From the NCBI GenBank assembly GCA_964605665.1, contig CAZSDP010000049.1:1-6951 (forward strand): 6,951 nucleotides of DNA, in the 5' to 3' direction. The stretch comes from CAZSDP01 sp964605665 (GTDB taxonomy: Bacteria > Planctomycetota > UBA8108 > UBA1146). The position numbers and the translations under genes were made by a program. The stretch's first letter is position 1. Every line of letters begins with the position of its first letter. This document shows, piece by piece, positions 4,798 to 6,951 of the stretch. Below the pieces are notes generated by a model. It saw only the letters and a list, made by a program, of their open reading frames with translations. It was not told the origin of the DNA and made no database searches.

Positions 4798-6696
4798 TTA
4801 CAGCGGACCGGCACTCAGCGCTTTTCGATAGGCAGTTCGACCGCCGACGATCGGCAGTTCTAGTACCGTCTCATCGAGATCGACTTGCAGCTTCGTGCCC
4901 GCTTCAGGCCACAAGGTAAAGTCTCGATCGCTGGAGAAGATCATCAATCCGAGTCGCTGCCCGGCGGGGATGATTTGGTCGTCTGGCTGTAACTCAAAAT
5001 TCAACGTATAGAACTTGCCCGGATCTAGCGGAGCACTATCCCTCAACGATGCATGATTTTGTGGATCGGCCCAGCCCCGGGTGATGAGATTGCTCGTGAT
5101 TCGCCTCGCCGATTCTTCCCACGGCAATGAGACCAACCACACCGACAAATTTGCTGCAGGTTTGCTGCTGGCGAGCTTGATCTTGATGCGGGCAAGCCCG
5201 GACAGATGGAGCGGTGCTGTCAGCTTTGGAGTGGTGAAGAGCAGTCGATGGTCTGACTCTGTTGCTCGAGCGAGCTGTTCACCACTGATCGAAACATCAT
5301 CGATGATGGTGGCGACTCCTTGTCGTCCACGATTAGACCAGGTCAAAGTTCCATTTCCAGTTCCCCCTTTCGCACGCAATCGCGGATGGAGTCGCACAGC
5401 GCGTGCTTTCGGATGGGGGTAATCTGCGTATGCTGTGGGCTTGCTACGAGGGTCACCCTCGCGGACGATCCATGCCTTTGGCCCAGACTCGACGCCATTC
5501 TTGACACCATAGAGATAACGGCTGAACCAACGATTCAACATTTCGAACGGCGGCGAACCACCATGCCCGCCCTGATGATAGTAGATCTTTGCTGGTAACC
5601 CCTTGGCACGAACCGCCTCATAGATTCGCCAACTGTGCTCGGGCATTACATTCCAGTCATTGAATGCGTGTGCCATCAACATCGCCGCCCGCATCGGCTC
5701 GAGATCATTGAGGTAATCGCGTCCTGCCCAAAACTCGTTGTAGTCACCATTGGTGCGGTCAAAACCCTCCATCATCTCCTGATCTCGCACATTGCAATCG
5801 CAATACTCACGGCGCTCGGGGTTTCCACTGTTGACCCAGTCATAGAGCACGTCGATGTCTTCACCGATGTAGCCACCGGGATGCCGAACGAGGCCGTTCG
5901 ATCGATAGTAATGGTAATAGGAGGTATTCGGAGCGATGGGGATGACCACCTCGAGTCCCTTCACGCCGGTGGTCGCTGCGGCCAAGGGAATTGTTCCATC
6001 GTAGGATGTGCCGATCATGCCCACTTTGCCGGTACACCAATTTGCGAACACCTCTTCATCACCATCGAGGGTCGTAAAACCTTTGGCGCGCCCGTTGAGC
6101 CAATCGATCACCGCCTTAGGAGCCAGCGACTCATTGTCACCGCCGATCGTCGGGCACCCTTGAGAGAGTCCCGTTCCGGGTGATTCAGAATGCACCACCG
6201 CAAAGCCGCGGGGGACCCAGCGTTTGATCAGACTTCGAGAGATCAGAGGTCGGCGACTCTGCTGCTTGATCGGAGGCGGTGTTTCATGCTGTGGCGGCTT
6301 GGCGCCAACTTCATGGCTCGGATCCCAGAAGTACTTCTTGTCGTTCGACCCGGTGCCTGCAAAGTAAGGACTGGAGTGATAGATCACCGGTACCTTGAGT
6401 CCCTCGGTATCGGTTTGGATCTGTCGAGTGACGTCGACATGCATACGATCGAGTTTGCCATCACCGTCGGTGTCGAAGGTCGTTTCTACCCAAAGGTCGT
6501 ATTGAATCCACTCCTCCGAATCATTGAAGGCATCGACCACTTGGGCTTGGCCATCGACAAAGACCGGTTCTGCCGGTTCGGTGACCTGCTGCTCTTCAAC
6601 GAGGACCTCGAGAGGCGGATGGGCGGCGGTGGATCGACAGCCCAAAAGCAGGAAGAGCGAGAGAACGGTGAAGACTTTGCGATAGTACGGGCTCAT
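4798..6696 (-). CDS. Secreted lipoprotein X-Pro dipeptidyl-peptidase (S15/CocE family)
   Basis: A 632-residue alpha/beta-hydrolase. The ATG at 6696 is preferred, with AGAGAG eight bases upstream; an in-frame GTG at 6705 sits against that site with no spacing. The N-terminus is a lipoprotein signal (YYRKVFTVLSLFLLLGC, lipidated Cys20). Residues about 74-88 contain DTDGDGKLDRMHVD, an EF-hand-like calcium loop frequent in this family. The hydrolase domain then shows the ESPGTG segment (about 171-176), the nucleophile elbow GTSYDG with Ser231, HAFNDWNV with Asp347, and HQGGHGG with His378: a complete catalytic triad. A C-terminal beta-sandwich follows (NLSVWLVSLPW, then ITRGWADPQNHASL, then FSSDRDFTLWPE). 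Family members release Xaa-Pro dipeptides from peptide N-termini or hydrolyse acyl esters. The strong similarity to X-Pro dipeptidyl-peptidases, including GGDNESLAPKAVIDWLNGRA, favours the peptidase role, in the periplasm or at the outer membrane, in peptide scavenging. It is transcribed towards the TrpF-like gene. Confidence 0.92.
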   Translation of the reverse strand: MSPYYRKVFTVLSLFLLLGCRSTAAHPPLEVLVEEQQVTEPAEPVFVDGQAQVVDAFNDSEEWIQYDLWVETTFDTDGDGKLDRMHVDVTRQIQTDTEGLKVPVIYHSSPYFAGTGSNDKKYFWDPSHEVGAKPPQHETPPPIKQQSRRPLISRSLIKRWVPRGFAVVHSESPGTGLSQGCPTIGGDNESLAPKAVIDWLNGRAKGFTTLDGDEEVFANWCTGKVGMIGTSYDGTIPLAAATTGVKGLEVVIPIAPNTSYYHYYRSNGLVRHPGGYIGEDIDVLYDWVNSGNPERREYCDCNVRDQEMMEGFDRTNGDYNEFWAGRDYLNDLEPMRAAMLMAHAFNDWNVMPEHSWRIYEAVRAKGLPAKIYYHQGGHGGSPPFEMLNRWFSRYLYGVKNGVESGPKAWIVREGDPRSKPTAYADYPHPKARAVRLHPRLRAKGGTGNGTLTWSNRGRQGVATIIDDVSISGEQLARATESDHRLLFTTPKLTAPLHLSGLARIKIKLASSKPAANLSVWLVSLPWEESARRITSNLITRGWADPQNHASLRDSAPLDPGKFYTLNFELQPDDQIIPAGQRLGLMIFSSDRDFTLWPEAGTKLQVDLDETVLELPIVGGRTAYRKALSAGPL

Positions 6697-6715
6697 AGTG
6701 GTCACTCTCTGATTC

Positions 6716-6770
6716 AGAAGTGCAGATCTAGAAGTGCAGATCTAGAAGTGCAGATCTAGAAATGCAGACC
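6716..6770. repeat. 14-bp tandem repeat array upstream of the peptidase gene
   Basis: AGAAGTGCAGATCT occurs three times without a mismatch at 6716-6729, 6730-6743 and 6744-6757, followed by a decayed fourth copy (AGAAATGCAGACC, 6758-6770). The array begins 20 bases before the peptidase ATG, in its 5' untranslated or promoter region. Each unit ends in the 6-bp palindrome AGATCT, so the array also has dyads at 14-bp spacing. It may be a binding-site array or simple slippage. Confidence 0.92.
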
Positions 6771-6876
6771 GGATACGCCATTCACGAATGAAGCGATCGA
6801 AGTCACTAGTCCTACCGAACTGGGTGGCCATCATCCACTCTTCATTGATAGAGTTGTGCTCGATTCGACGCAACAA
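6742..6876 (-). other. Possible small ORF or gene remnant upstream of the peptidase
   Basis: On the - strand a frame without stops ends at a TAG in the third 14-bp repeat (6742-6744). Possible starts are a TTG at 6876 or 6873, the latter with AGAGG seven bases upstream, giving about 43-44 residues, or a double ATG at 6834/6831 giving about 30. The translation is mixed and protein-like (NSINEEWMMATQFGRTSDFD, then RFIREWRIRSAFLDLHF), but I recognise no family. It could be a leader peptide gene, the 3' remnant of a decayed gene, or chance. The remaining sequence to 6951 holds nothing else I can support. Confidence 0.2.
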
Positions 6877-6951
6877 TTGACCTCTGTAAGCCCGATGATG
6901 AGATCAAAGTGCTTTGAGTGAACCACTTTGCAAGCGTGATTTACGGTGGCT

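Noticed and set aside
5635..6759. Long + strand ORFs opposite the peptidase gene (5635-6183, 6190-6759 and shorter ones at 5081-5598)
   Set aside because: They lie antisense to a gene with an unbroken family match along its whole length and show no recognisable domain; GC-rich antisense frames explain them.

Overview
The window looks like an ordinary chromosomal stretch from a Gram-negative-type bacterium of moderate to fairly high GC content. Two products carry lipoprotein signal peptides with a lipobox. Several short proteins (tubby/LURP-like, coiled-coil, CxxC zinc ribbon) resemble uncharacterised families I associate with Planctomycetota and some Proteobacteria. That placement is an impression from family resemblance; nothing in the window fixes the taxon.

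Layout. Positions 1-265 are non-coding or hold at most a gene tail: three perfect 9-bp tandem repeats (95-121), then a long imperfect palindrome (137-238) with an extrahelical A, then a GTTAGGT core (251-257) just before the first gene. This resembles a degenerate integron attC site. From 266 to 3778 seven short genes lie on the + strand: a tubby/LURP-like protein (266-724), a coiled-coil protein (950-1258), a one-pass membrane protein (1395-1895), a small lipoprotein gene interrupted by an in-frame TAG (1977-2339), a zinc-ribbon protein (2371-2634), a small membrane protein (2688-2951) and a CPBP/CAAX-type intramembrane protease (3059-3778). Most have a good Shine-Dalgarno sequence, and the gaps shorten from 1896 onward, so part of the block may be co-transcribed.

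A separate + strand unit follows: a near-consensus promoter (3886-3914) and a TTG-started phosphoribosylanthranilate isomerase homologue (3950-4624) of a variant subclass with KVCC instead of KICG at the active-site strand. No other trp gene is visible.

The - strand carries one large gene (4798-6696), convergent with the isomerase: an exported lipoprotein of the X-Pro dipeptidyl-peptidase (S15/CocE) family with an intact catalytic triad and a Ca-binding-type DxDxDG loop. Its upstream region holds three perfect 14-bp tandem repeats (6716-6757) plus a decayed fourth copy, directly before the ribosome binding site.

I see no complete novel multi-gene system. The points most worth a second look are the lipoprotein gene split by a TAG inside a 7-bp hairpin, the attC-like element, the 14-bp repeat array before the peptidase gene, the variant TrpF, and a cluster of inverted repeats at 1256-1376.
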